A stretch of 43,373 nucleotides of DNA from an uncultured Candidatus Pelagibacter sp. (GCA_905612525.1 CAJQSG010000030.1:1-43373); one strand, 5' to 3'; positions 21,086 to 29,569 are shown, numbered from the stretch's first letter. Numbers and translations: made by a program. Notes: generated by a model not told the origin, from the sequence alone.

Positions 21086-21504
21086 TTTTAGAACTGAGTT
21101 TTTTGTACTGTCATTTTTTTGTTTAATTTTCAAGGTATAGTTTTTTCAGAAATAATGCTTTTGACAGGATGTAAAAATTTAAATGATGGTTTTATTAAAA
21201 ATGAATACATTCTAGATTTTGAAAAATCTTTAATGATAAGAAATTATGTTTATGACAACAAAACATATAAAAATTATAAAAGAACAGACTTAAGTGTAAA
21301 GAAAGAGAATATTTTAGAATGGTTTGTGTATGAGGACAAAAATCTAATCTTTACAGATAAAATTGGTTACCCTCAATTTTACACTCAATTAGTTTTTGAA
21401 AAAAAAACCCTATAATTAATATTAGAACTGTAATTAATGGTGAAGAAGCTATTTCAAAAGTATCAACTTGTAATAAAGTAGAGCTTTTTGAAAAAGAAAG
21501 TTAA
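21072..21504 (+). pseudogene. Exported small protein with two apparent homopolymer frameshifts
   Basis: The reading runs across three frames. An ATG at 21072 opens a hydrophobic signal-like N-terminus (MKKNNFRTEFFVLSFF) that stops soon after a T7 run (21114-21120). One extra T would join it to the next frame (FNFQGIVFSEIMLLTGCKNL and onward to 21415). That frame stops just after an A9 run (21399-21407), and one extra A would join it to NPIINIRTVINGEEAISKVS through a TAA at 21502-21504. The repaired product is about 144 residues with an export signal, possibly a lipoprotein (LTGC). Both shifts have the same sign and both occur at homopolymers, so an under-called base, transcriptional slippage and a genuine pseudogene are all possible. 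No family recognised. Confidence 0.6.
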
Positions 21505-21647
21505 GACTTTTTTTTTGTAGCACTAACCTTGTTGGTCTTGATAATAAAATTTAATTTTTTTGCTCCAAATTTAGTGTTTGTAATATTACTTCGGTGCTTT
21601 GCAAAAGCTTGTTTTTGAGCTAGCTTCATTGCTTTTTTTGATGACAT
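21501..21647 (-). CDS. Short basic protein, 48 residues
   Basis: An ATG at 21647 gives MSSKKAMKLAQKQAFAKHRS at the N-terminus, then NITNTKFGAKKLNFIIKTNK and a Lys-rich end. About 13 of 48 residues are lysine and there are few acidic residues, so nucleic-acid or ribosome binding is plausible but unproven. Its TAA stop lies in the same TTAA as the stop of the converging plus-strand gene. It is too short for routine gene calling. I recognise no family. Confidence 0.5.
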   Translation of the reverse strand: MSSKKAMKLAQKQAFAKHRSNITNTKFGAKKLNFIIKTNKVSATKKKS

Positions 21648-21684
21648 TAATATATTCTATATTTTATTATAAAAAAATATAGCT

Positions 21685-22245
21685 TTAATTATTAGATGTT
21701 TTTTGCCTAGCAAGAATATTAAAATCTTTATCTGCTATGATAATTTCACCTGAAGAAACAGATAAATTTAAAACTTCTAAAATTACAACATAATGTGTAA
21801 CAAAAATTAAGTTACCTTTGCCATTCCACTTTTTTATAAATTCTTTTAATTCTTTAATCTGTTTAGTTTTGTTTTGAGCATGTTTGTGACTAAAAAATGA
21901 ATTTAAAAAGCTTTTAGTTTTGAAGTTTTTAAAGGCATATTTTGCTGTTTGCCTACATCTACACCATTCGCTAGATAAAACTAAGCTACTATCCATATGA
22001 TTTTCTAAAAACAATTTATTAATAGTCTTCGCTTGATCAATACCCTCTTGATTCAAATTCCTCTGTGTAGCACAATTAGATAAATCAAAATTATCTGGAT
22101 CACCACTGCCTGGGGCGTACGCATGTCTTATAAATATTAATTTTTCTCCCTCACTTAGTAAATACTGCAAATCATCATTTGAATTAGCTACCAACGCTGT
22201 ATTAAAGGATATAAATAGAAATATAATAATTTTAATTAACTTCAT
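21685..22245 (-). CDS. Exported histidine phosphatase family protein
   Basis: A 186-residue protein with an N-terminal signal peptide (KLIKIIIFLFISFNTALVA, cleavage likely near residue 20). The histidine phosphatase core follows: FIRHAYAPGSGDP around residue 39 with the phospho-accepting histidine, SSEWCRCRQTA with a phosphate-binding arginine, and FVTHYVVILE with the second catalytic histidine. The usual RHG is RHA here. It is short and periplasmic, so it more likely dephosphorylates small molecules than acts as a glycolytic mutase. Its ATG lies only 2 bp from that of the divergent uracil-DNA glycosylase. Confidence 0.85.
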   Translation of the reverse strand: MKLIKIIIFLFISFNTALVANSNDDLQYLLSEGEKLIFIRHAYAPGSGDPDNFDLSNCATQRNLNQEGIDQAKTINKLFLENHMDSSLVLSSEWCRCRQTAKYAFKNFKTKSFLNSFFSHKHAQNKTKQIKELKEFIKKWNGKGNLIFVTHYVVILEVLNLSVSSGEIIIADKDFNILARQKTSNN

Positions 22246-22247
22246 TC

Positions 22248-22928
22248 ATGAACATTAAATTTAAAAAACTAAATAATTCAATAATTAAATGTAAAAAGTG
22301 TCCTAGATTAATAAAATTTAGTAAAAAAATTTCAATAATTAAAAGAAAACAAAATATATCAGAAGTTTATTGGGGTAAACCTGTAACAGGGTTTGGTGAT
22401 ATTAAAGCAAAACTAATGATTATTGGTCTTGCACCAGCAGCTCATGGTGGAACAAGAACTGGTAGAGCATTTACAGGTGATAAGTCTGGTAACTTTCTGT
22501 TCAATTGTTTGTACGCAGCAGGTATATCAAATTTACATACGTCAATACATATAAAAGATGGCTTAAAACTTAACAGTACTTATGTCACAAATATCTTAAA
22601 ATGTGTTCCACCAGATGATAAACCTTTGGGTGTAGAACTAAATAACTGTTCAAATTATTTTGATCGTGAAATTCAAGGTTTAAAAAATTTAAAAGTTATA
22701 ATTACATTGGGTAAAGTTGCATTTGATAATTGTTTAAAGTTTTATAAAAAAAATTTTATAATTGATAAAAAATTAATTTTTAAACATGGTGTAAAATATT
22801 TTCTACCTGATGGTAAAATTCTAATCCCTAGTTACCATCCAAGTCCAAGAAATGTTAATACAAAAGTTATAAACATACAAAAGATGATGAGCATACTTAA
22901 AATGGCCAAAAAATTCTCTAAACTTTAA
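22248..22928 (+). CDS. Uracil-DNA glycosylase, family 5 (UDGb type)
   Basis: A 226-residue DNA repair enzyme that removes uracil and other deaminated bases. Four cysteines placed as in iron-sulfur UDGs are visible: Cys15, Cys18, Cys119 and Cys134. Motif 1 is GLAPAAHGGTRTGRAFTGD (60-78), the family 5 form in which the family 4 active-site Glu/Asp is replaced by Ala. Motif 3 is HPSPRNVNT near residue 196. The start is back to back with the histidine phosphatase gene and the 3' end overlaps the converging ybgC-like gene by 11 bp. Confidence 0.9.
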   Translation: MNIKFKKLNNSIIKCKKCPRLIKFSKKISIIKRKQNISEVYWGKPVTGFGDIKAKLMIIGLAPAAHGGTRTGRAFTGDKSGNFLFNCLYAAGISNLHTSIHIKDGLKLNSTYVTNILKCVPPDDKPLGVELNNCSNYFDREIQGLKNLKVIITLGKVAFDNCLKFYKKNFIIDKKLIFKHGVKYFLPDGKILIPSYHPSPRNVNTKVINIQKMMSILKMAKKFSKL

Positions 22929-23340
22929 TACTGTCACAAAAATAAGGCTTAAAGTCCTGAAATAGAGCCCCAGGTATTCTCGTGGGTTTACCCTCATTGT
23001 TAACAAAAACTAGATGTACTTTTGCTTCAACTATTATGTCTTCTCCTCTTGTAATAAATTGGTTCATAAAAAAAGATGTTTTTGTGATTGATTTGACAAA
23101 AGATCTAATATTTAATTTATCTTCAAGGTGGGCTGGTTTTTTATATTCGATATTACACGATTTAACTATTATTAGAGATCCAAAATCTTCTTTGATTTTT
23201 TTATTACTAAAGCCTAGTGTAACTAACGCTTCTGTTCGTGCTCGTTCTAGAAATTTTAAATAATTTGCATAATAAACAATGCCACCAGCATCGGTATCTT
23301 CATAATAAACTTTAAGTTTATGAAAAAAATTTTCATGCAT
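22918..23340 (-). CDS. ybgC: YbgC/4-hydroxybenzoyl-CoA-type acyl-CoA thioesterase
   Basis: A 140-residue hotdog-fold thioesterase. The active-site segment YYEDTDAGGIVYYANYLKF (12-30) has the catalytic Asp17 of YbgC proteins and is followed by FLERARTEAL. Length is normal. YbgC enzymes hydrolyse acyl-CoA thioesters and in many Proteobacteria sit at the head of the tol-pal operon. No tol-pal genes are adjacent here, so the symbol rests on sequence alone. Confidence 0.88.
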   Translation of the reverse strand: MHENFFHKLKVYYEDTDAGGIVYYANYLKFLERARTEALVTLGFSNKKIKEDFGSLIIVKSCNIEYKKPAHLEDKLNIRSFVKSITKTSFFMNQFITRGEDIIVEAKVHLVFVNNEGKPTRIPGALFQDFKPYFCDSIKV

Positions 23341-23376
23341 ACTTATATGATAACAAAAAAACTATTAAAAACCTCT

Positions 23377-24021
23377 TTATTCTTCAGAAAAATAAATATT
23401 TTGATAATATGATATTGCTTTTAATTTTGAATTATCTGTATCTGTCATTATCGCAACACCAGTTAAATCAACTACATCTAAATCGTGAAATTTCTTAAAA
23501 TGGTCTTTAACGTTAGCTTTAACAGTGACCCATGTATCAAGATTTTCTTTAGTCGTAGACAGAACATAATCAACTGACTTTTTTGTATAAGGACTGCGCC
23601 AATTTTCATCAACATTTTGATTGCTAGAAAAAACATAGTTTATTGCTCTATTAGAAAGCATTGTAGAGCCTGTTTTTTTAATAACAAAAACTCTTGCAGC
23701 ATAATCATGGCCTTTTTTCGTTTTTTCATTGATTCCTGATAAATCTTTTTCAACTTTCCATGTAATGTTAATAAAGGGTGTTTTTGATAAATCGATTTTG
23801 ACTTCCTTGCCTAACCCAGATCCTTTACCCTCAGCTTCTGCTTTAATAAAATTGCCTTTTTCATTTGAGCCTAAACGCCATGTTGTTTCGCCTTTGACCT
23901 TTTTGACTTGCAATGTTTTAAATTCACCTTCTGTAAAATCAAAAACGGTAACTTTTTCGGCTAAAACAATGCTTGAAAATAGGAGAGAGGAAAATAGTAT
24001 TGTTAGAAAATTTTTATACAT
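23377..24021 (-). CDS. Exported DUF3047 family protein
   Basis: A 214-residue protein with a signal peptide (FLTILFSSLLFSSIVLA, cleavage about residue 21). The body has the DUF3047 features: FDFTEGEF near the start, the ITWKVEKDLSG strand, DYAARVFVI, the segment AINYVFSSNQ, and ending with GVAIMTDTDNSKLKAISYYQNIYF. The fold is expected to be a beta-jelly-roll-like carbohydrate-binding domain, but no function is established. It is a single gene with 90 bp upstream before the next open frame. Confidence 0.8.
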   Translation of the reverse strand: MYKNFLTILFSSLLFSSIVLAEKVTVFDFTEGEFKTLQVKKVKGETTWRLGSNEKGNFIKAEAEGKGSGLGKEVKIDLSKTPFINITWKVEKDLSGINEKTKKGHDYAARVFVIKKTGSTMLSNRAINYVFSSNQNVDENWRSPYTKKSVDYVLSTTKENLDTWVTVKANVKDHFKKFHDLDVVDLTGVAIMTDTDNSKLKAISYYQNIYFSEE

Positions 24022-24111
24022 TAGTATTTGTATATCTATTATTTTTTAAAAAACAATATTTGAACATATTTTCAACAACCTAATATCAACATTGAACGTT
24101 AAAAGTAAGAA

Positions 24112-24231
24112 ATGAAATCAATTTCTATATTTGTGCTCTTAATTTACTGGTCATTTATTTTACTTGCCCCTGTGATCTCTAAAGAAAATAAAGCTGATAT
24201 GGCGATACTTAAAACAGCAGTTAGTAAGTAG
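24112..24231 (+). CDS. Tiny exported/membrane peptide ORF, 39 residues
   Basis: An ATG preceded by AAGTAAGAA starts MKSISIFVLLIYWSFILLAP, a signal-anchor-like hydrophobic stretch, followed by a short charged tail ending at a TAG. The end overlaps the converging SDR gene by 11 bp. It may be a true small secreted peptide or the remains of a longer exported protein. Evidence is limited to the start context and hydrophobic profile. Confidence 0.3.
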   Translation: MKSISIFVLLIYWSFILLAPVISKENKADMAILKTAVSK

Positions 24232-24967
24232 ATCTACCACCACTAATATCAAACACAGCAGCAGTTGAAAATGAGTTTTCCTCAGAAGAAAGCCAACAAA
24301 CCAGTGACGTAAACTCTTCTATCTCTAAAAATCTGCCTCTAGGTACTTTTGATAGCATTCTAGCTACATGCTCTTTTGACATTTGGTCTAAAATTCTCGT
24401 TTTGGCACCCGCTGGAGTAACAGCGTTTACAGCAATATTTTTATCAGCTAACTCTTTTCCTAATGATTTAGTTAATCCAATAACACCAGCTTTAGCTGAG
24501 CTATAAGCACTAGCATTAGCATTGCCGTCTTTGCCGGCAACGGAAGCAACGTTAACAATTCTACCATAATCATTTTTAATCATGTAAGGCACCACGTACT
24601 TACAGCAGTTAAATGTACCCATTAGGTTAATTTGAACAATTTTATTCCATTCACTAACATCATAATCCCATAATGATGATGTTGAGCCAGTAATACCGGC
24701 GTTATTAATTAAAATATCAATTTTTGAAGATTTTACTATTTCCTCTACGGTTTCTTTAACATTTTTAAAATTAGAAACATCCACAACATTGTATGAAAGA
24801 TTTGGGTTATCTATTGCTTTGGTAGCTTTTTTTAATTCATCTTCATCAATGTCCCAAATAATAGCTTTTGCACCTGAATTTAAAAAACGCTTAGCTATAT
24901 CCAGACCAAAACCTTGCGCACCACCCGTTATAATTCCTGTTTTATTTTTTAAATCAAATTGATGCAT
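24221..24967 (-). CDS. SDR family NAD(P)-dependent oxidoreductase
   Basis: A 248-residue classical short-chain dehydrogenase. The cofactor glycine motif is TGGAQGFG (14-21), NNAG is at 88-91, and the catalytic Ser142, Tyr155 and Lys159 (YSSAK) are present. An acidic residue at the end of strand 2 (WDIDED, about 38-43) suggests NAD(H) preference. The substrate cannot be told from sequence. It is the last gene of the leftward TRAP/NCS1 operon, 4 bp after the permease, so it probably oxidises the imported compound or a product of it. Confidence 0.9.
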   Translation of the reverse strand: MHQFDLKNKTGIITGGAQGFGLDIAKRFLNSGAKAIIWDIDEDELKKATKAIDNPNLSYNVVDVSNFKNVKETVEEIVKSSKIDILINNAGITGSTSSLWDYDVSEWNKIVQINLMGTFNCCKYVVPYMIKNDYGRIVNVASVAGKDGNANASAYSSAKAGVIGLTKSLGKELADKNIAVNAVTPAGAKTRILDQMSKEHVARMLSKVPRGRFLEIEEFTSLVCWLSSEENSFSTAAVFDISGGRSTY

Positions 24968-24971
24968 AAAA

Positions 24972-26429
24972 TTATTTATTAGCCAATAGATAGTAAGTCA
25001 ATGAAGAGATAAAAGCTCCTATCATCCAAGAATAGGAGTGAAAACCCATTAAGTTTACGTTCCAAATTGTTGAGGCAGCAAAAATAAAACCCAATACTAA
25101 CGAATAGATAGCTTTTATGTGCCAACCATTAGAATAAAAATATAAACCATCACTTTCTAGAGAAAAAATATCTTTATTATCAAAATTAGTTTTTTTAACT
25201 AAATAATAATCGATAACCATGACACCAAATAGAGGTCCAAAAAAAGCACCAAAAGTATCCACAAATGCTAAAATTCCAATTTGACTTAATAACGGTAACC
25301 AAAAAATTCCAATAATAAAACCTAATACAGTAATAATCACTGCTGAAGTTTTTAGATTAAGCTTCGTTGGCATAAGGTTTAGCAATGTATTTTGTGTTGG
25401 AATATAGTTAGCAATTAAATTTGTAGATGCAGATGAAAAAATTATAAAAAATAAAACTACTACAGTTAATTCTGTATTATTAATTTTTCCAATTATATCT
25501 GTTGGGTTTGTTAAAATTCTTTCCATATTCTCTAAATTTTTATTTAGAAAAATATCTGCACCAATAACAATAAAGACAGCAAAAAATGAAAAAATTAATA
25601 AATTTAGAATTAAACTTAAATTTCCTTTTTTTAATTCATTCTCATTTTTTACATATCTGCTAAAATCACCATAATTTACTATGACAATTGAGAAATACGC
25701 AAAAACAGTACCCGCCACTGTGATTAGCGGAGCTAAATTACCTTTGTCAAAAAGATTATTAATTGAAAAAATATCTGCAAATGCTGCTGAAACAACTTTA
25801 ACATCATGCAGAAATACCACTAAAAAAAAAATCAGCATTCCCGAGTATACAATAACTGCTGAAAATCTTATAATAGATCTATTAAATTGATGACCTTTAC
25901 TAAATAAGAATGCTTGCAAAATAATAGTAAAAACAAAAGATACCCAATCAATAATATTTAATCCCAAAAAGAAAATTAAAAAAATATCATGATCTAAAAA
26001 AGTGCCATCAAAAGAAAAAATAAAAATTCTTATTAAAAAGCTAAATAATCTTGATAAAAAATAGGTTTGAATACCAAACATAAAAATACCAACCAAGCCT
26101 CTAAAGAGGCCAAAGTATTTTGCTCCCTTTACTCCTAAAGAGCTTCTTAAAATTACTAAAAAAGGTAGACCATATTTTTGTGATGGTTTTCCAATAAGGT
26201 TAGCAAAAAAATAGATAAAAACTGAAGCTATTAGAGTTCCAAATAAAACAACAAAAACATTTAACTCATAAACCAAATAAAGTGACGCTATAAGAGAAAA
26301 TCCAATTATACTTTGAATATTATTTCCCCAAAAACAGAATAAATCTTTCCAATCCCAAATTTTATCATTAGGATTCACTGAAACTAATTCCCAGTTAAGT
26401 AGACTATTTTTTGATTTATTTTGATTCAC
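24972..26429 (-). CDS. NCS1 family nucleobase/cation symporter-like permease
   Basis: A 485-residue inner-membrane transporter with about 12 hydrophobic helices. The N-terminal NPNDKIWDWKDLFCFWGNNI matches the NCS1 TM1 region. The QKYGLPFLVILRSSLGVKG segment (about 79-97) and FVDTFGAFFGPLFGVMVIDYY late in the protein are also NCS1-like. Known members carry cytosine, uracil, allantoin, hydantoins or thiamine; I cannot choose among them. It lies between dctM (25-bp gap) and the SDR gene (4-bp gap). Confidence 0.85.
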   Translation of the reverse strand: MNQNKSKNSLLNWELVSVNPNDKIWDWKDLFCFWGNNIQSIIGFSLIASLYLVYELNVFVVLFGTLIASVFIYFFANLIGKPSQKYGLPFLVILRSSLGVKGAKYFGLFRGLVGIFMFGIQTYFLSRLFSFLIRIFIFSFDGTFLDHDIFLIFFLGLNIIDWVSFVFTIILQAFLFSKGHQFNRSIIRFSAVIVYSGMLIFFLVVFLHDVKVVSAAFADIFSINNLFDKGNLAPLITVAGTVFAYFSIVIVNYGDFSRYVKNENELKKGNLSLILNLLIFSFFAVFIVIGADIFLNKNLENMERILTNPTDIIGKINNTELTVVVLFFIIFSSASTNLIANYIPTQNTLLNLMPTKLNLKTSAVIITVLGFIIGIFWLPLLSQIGILAFVDTFGAFFGPLFGVMVIDYYLVKKTNFDNKDIFSLESDGLYFYSNGWHIKAIYSLVLGFIFAASTIWNVNLMGFHSYSWMIGAFISSLTYYLLANK

Positions 26430-26454
26430 TCTCTAGATAATAAACTAATAAAAT

Positions 26455-27789
26455 CTACTGTCCATATAGATAGGCCGGAAGCCACAAAGCAATCTGTGGA
26501 AATACTATGATTAAAATTAAACCAATTACTTGGATGACCATAAATTGCATCATGCCATAATAAATATCTTTAAGATCCCACTCTGGAACCACACCTTTTA
26601 AAAAATAAGCAGATAGAGCAACAGGAGGTGATAGCCATGCGGTCTGGAGGTTTACAGCAACAAGTATTGCAAACCAAGTTAAATTAAAACCAAGCGCCTC
26701 AACTAATGGCAATATTATTGGCACTATAATCATAACAATTGGTACCCACTCTAAAGGCCACCCTAAAAGAAAGATCATACCCATAATCATTGCCAGAATT
26801 AAATATCTATTCATTTCTAAACCCAGTAAAAATTCAGTCATAAGCATTGGTGTTCCCAACCTAGCAAATACTGCACCAAAAAAGTTTGATGCTGCAACTA
26901 AGACCATAATCAATGCTGAAATTTCTAATGTTTTAACTAAAGCATCTTGTAATTTTTTTAATGTTAGTTTCCTATATCCTAGGGCTAACAATAGTGATCC
27001 TAAAGCACCGCATCCCGCAGCCTCTGTTGGTGTTGCAAATCCAAATAAAATACTACCTAATGCAGCCGTAACCAATAAAGCTGGTGGTACTAAACCAAAA
27101 AAGAATTCAATCCAAACTTCTTTCATGCTGCCAGCTCTTTGCTCTAAAGGTAAAACTGGACCCAGACTTGGATCTATCCAGCACCTAATTGTTATATATA
27201 AGGCATAAAGTCCTGCTAATAATATTCCTGGTATTATTGCAGCTGCAAAAAGATCTATAACTGGGATTTCCATTATTGGTCCCATCACAACAAGCATAAT
27301 GCTCGGAGGTATTAAAATACCAAGAGTACCACCTGCCGTAATTGTTCCAGCAGCTAACCTGACGTTATAGCCTGATTTGTTCATGGATTTCGCAGCCATA
27401 ATTCCTAAAATTGTTACTGATGCCCCAACAATACCTGTTGCTGCAGCAAAAATAACTGACACAAACAACACAGCATAATACAGCGCACCTCTAACTCTGG
27501 ATAGCATTAGTTGGAAAGCTGAAAATAATCTTTCCATTAATCCTGCTCCTTCCATCATAATACCCATAAAGACAAAGAGTGGGACAGCAGCAAGAGTTTG
27601 CTCGGTCATAACCATTGAAAACTGTAAAGTCATTAAATAAAAAACTAAATGACCAAATCCTAAGAAACCAAATACAAATCCTAAGAAAATTAACGTAAAA
27701 GAAATAGGAAATCCTATGAATATTGCAAATAACATTACACCAATTAAAATAAAACCCAAAATAGCTGGATCAATAAATTCTGCTAACAT
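26455..27789 (-). CDS. dctM: TRAP transporter large permease subunit (DctM)
   Basis: A 444-residue membrane protein of the TRAP-T family that, with the small subunit, drives Na+-coupled solute uptake. I use the ATG at 27789, overlapping the dctQ stop (TAATG); the frame is open 21 bases further. Typical DctM segments are FVFMGIMMEGAGLMERLF, AGTITAGGTLGILIPPSIML (about 148-167), FATPTEAAGCGALGSLLLAL (about 250-270) and the end-region NLQTAWLSPPVALSAYFL. Length is that of the TakM/mannitol-chloroaromatic branch. Confidence 0.93.
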   Translation of the reverse strand: MLAEFIDPAILGFILIGVMLFAIFIGFPISFTLIFLGFVFGFLGFGHLVFYLMTLQFSMVMTEQTLAAVPLFVFMGIMMEGAGLMERLFSAFQLMLSRVRGALYYAVLFVSVIFAAATGIVGASVTILGIMAAKSMNKSGYNVRLAAGTITAGGTLGILIPPSIMLVVMGPIMEIPVIDLFAAAIIPGILLAGLYALYITIRCWIDPSLGPVLPLEQRAGSMKEVWIEFFFGLVPPALLVTAALGSILFGFATPTEAAGCGALGSLLLALGYRKLTLKKLQDALVKTLEISALIMVLVAASNFFGAVFARLGTPMLMTEFLLGLEMNRYLILAMIMGMIFLLGWPLEWVPIVMIIVPIILPLVEALGFNLTWFAILVAVNLQTAWLSPPVALSAYFLKGVVPEWDLKDIYYGMMQFMVIQVIGLILIIVFPQIALWLPAYLYGQ

Positions 27790-28403
27790 TATTTTTTTTC
27801 TCCAGGCCACTCACCCTTAGTTGATGCCCAATAACTTTTAAGTAATTCTGAAATTCCTTGTATCAACAAAAAAACTATTCCAACCCATAAGCAAGCTTTT
27901 ATAGGCCACATATAAGGCATCCAACCAGAGTCCATAGCTTTTTCACCTCGTTGGAATGACTCATAAACAAAAATATTTGTCATATATAAAAAAACTATAA
28001 GTCCTGGAAAATAAAATATTAAATAAAGCCAAAAATCTACAAGTCCTTGTGTTTTAACTTTAAAATTTCTATATAAAAAATCTGCTCTTATATGAACTCC
28101 CTTAGATAATGCATATCCAGCACCTAGCATAAACATTGCTCCGTAAAGAAAGCGGCTAACATCGTAAGCCCAATATGTTGGTGCTAAAAATAATTTTCTA
28201 GCAAAAACTTCGTAGGTCATAGCTAATATCAAGGGGATAGTTAACCAACAAACAACATTACCCACCCATTTACTAAATAAATCAATTCTTGTAATAGTTA
28301 ACACCATCCATTTTGGCATATTATTAGGCATTTTTCCTGAACTATCTCTTCGTTCAGCTATCATCTCATCAGAAATATCTAATTTGATTGGTTCTTGTGC
28401 CAT
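27789..28403 (-). CDS. dctQ: TRAP transporter small permease subunit (DctQ)
   Basis: A 204-residue protein with four transmembrane helices. The family pattern EVFARKLFLAPTYWAYDVSRFLYG (here about residues 65-88) precedes the segment with ALSKGVHIRADFLYR, which is diagnostic of DctQ. It is longer than the minimal 160-residue form and has a 35-residue cytoplasmic N-terminus. A 15-bp stem-loop separates it from the upstream dctP. Confidence 0.9.
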   Translation of the reverse strand: MAQEPIKLDISDEMIAERRDSSGKMPNNMPKWMVLTITRIDLFSKWVGNVVCWLTIPLILAMTYEVFARKLFLAPTYWAYDVSRFLYGAMFMLGAGYALSKGVHIRADFLYRNFKVKTQGLVDFWLYLIFYFPGLIVFLYMTNIFVYESFQRGEKAMDSGWMPYMWPIKACLWVGIVFLLIQGISELLKSYWASTKGEWPGEKK

Positions 28404-28421
28404 AAAATTTTGTGATTAAAT

Positions 28422-28454
28422 AAACAAAGCGGATTTATAAAATCCGCTTTGTTT
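28422..28454 (-). terminator. Perfect 15-bp stem-loop between dctP and dctQ
   Basis: AAACAAAGCGGATTT and AAATCCGCTTTGTTT form a perfect 15-bp stem with a 3-base loop, 20 bases after the dctP stop on the transcribed (minus) strand. It is by far the strongest hairpin I found in the window. The position fits an intra-operon attenuator or mRNA stabiliser that lets the binding protein be made in excess over the permeases, as is common for solute-binding proteins. Confidence 0.75.
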
Positions 28455-28474
28455 TAAATTAATAGTTAATTTAA

Positions 28475-29569
28475 TTATTTTAATGTATTTGCGTGAGCCA
28501 TTCCTAGCTTAGCATTAGACATTTGAGCACCACTCCAAAATGGAACAGCTATATCAGCAAAAGCTTTTTGGGAATCCCAAACTTTTTTGAAAAATGCATT
28601 TTCTTTTGAATTTCTCTCTAAAGTAGCTTTAGCTGCTGCCATATACTCTGTAAAGTAATCAGAAGGAGTATCTTCTAAAATAACTCCATGAACCTCTGTT
28701 AATTCTTTTAAAGCCTTACCATTTTCGTAAATTCTATAGCTTAAAGATTTATTCAAAGATGCATTAGCCGCAACTTCCATTGATTTTTTTTCATGTGCCG
28801 AAAATGATCTGTATGTTTTACCGTTAACATAAAAATCAGCATTAACAACTACTTGGTGCAAACCCTGCAAATAATAGTGTTTTAACACCTTTTGAAAACC
28901 AAAGACCATGTCAGGTTTTGGACAACACCATTCAGCAGCATCAATTGTTCCTGCTTGTAACGCTGGAAGAATATCTCCACCACCCATTGCAACAGAAGCT
29001 ACACCAATATCTTTGTAAGTTTGTCCAGGTATTCCTGGAGGAGTTCTGAACTTATATTTTCTAAAGTCAGCCATACTTTCCATTTTTTCTGGAAACCAAC
29101 CCAATGCTTCTGGACCAGCGGGTTGAAGCATAAATCCTTTTATGTCTCTTCCCATTTCTTTCCATAATTGCTCATAAAGCTCTTTACCACCAGCATACTG
29201 AAACCATGATAAAAATGCTATATTATCAATACCAACACCTGAACCTGCTACTGGAGAACCAAATAACATTGTAGCTGGATGGTCACCCCAATAGTGAGTC
29301 CATGCAAAACCACAATCTAATAATCCTTTATCAATTGCATCTAACGTTTCTTTACCACCAACTACAGTGCCTTTTGGTAGGATTTCAAATTTAAGTGATC
29401 CACCAGTTAGTTCAGTTACTGTATCAGTGAAGTCTTTTAACATTGTAACTTCATCTGCTTTCGGATTAAGCACAGTTTGACATTTCAATGTTTTTGCAGC
29501 ATTCGCTCCTGTAACTGTCATAACAGTTAAAAGAAGAGATCCTACAAATAATGATATGATTTTTTTCAT
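28475..29569 (-). CDS. dctP: TRAP transporter substrate-binding protein (DctP family)
   Basis: A 364-residue periplasmic binding protein with a signal peptide (MKKIISLFVGSLLLTVMTVTGANA). I set the start at the ATG at 29569, which has GAGAGG 10 bases upstream, instead of an earlier in-frame codon at 29659. The conserved Arg175 in KYKFRTPPG is the residue that salt-bridges the ligand carboxylate in this family, so a carboxylate substrate is likely. The region AAEWCCPKPDMVFGFQKVLKHYY resembles the TakP-type (2-oxo acid/lactate) subgroup, but the exact ligand is not determinable. Confidence 0.93.
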   Translation of the reverse strand: MKKIISLFVGSLLLTVMTVTGANAAKTLKCQTVLNPKADEVTMLKDFTDTVTELTGGSLKFEILPKGTVVGGKETLDAIDKGLLDCGFAWTHYWGDHPATMLFGSPVAGSGVGIDNIAFLSWFQYAGGKELYEQLWKEMGRDIKGFMLQPAGPEALGWFPEKMESMADFRKYKFRTPPGIPGQTYKDIGVASVAMGGGDILPALQAGTIDAAEWCCPKPDMVFGFQKVLKHYYLQGLHQVVVNADFYVNGKTYRSFSAHEKKSMEVAANASLNKSLSYRIYENGKALKELTEVHGVILEDTPSDYFTEYMAAAKATLERNSKENAFFKKVWDSQKAFADIAVPFWSGAQMSNAKLGMAHANTLK

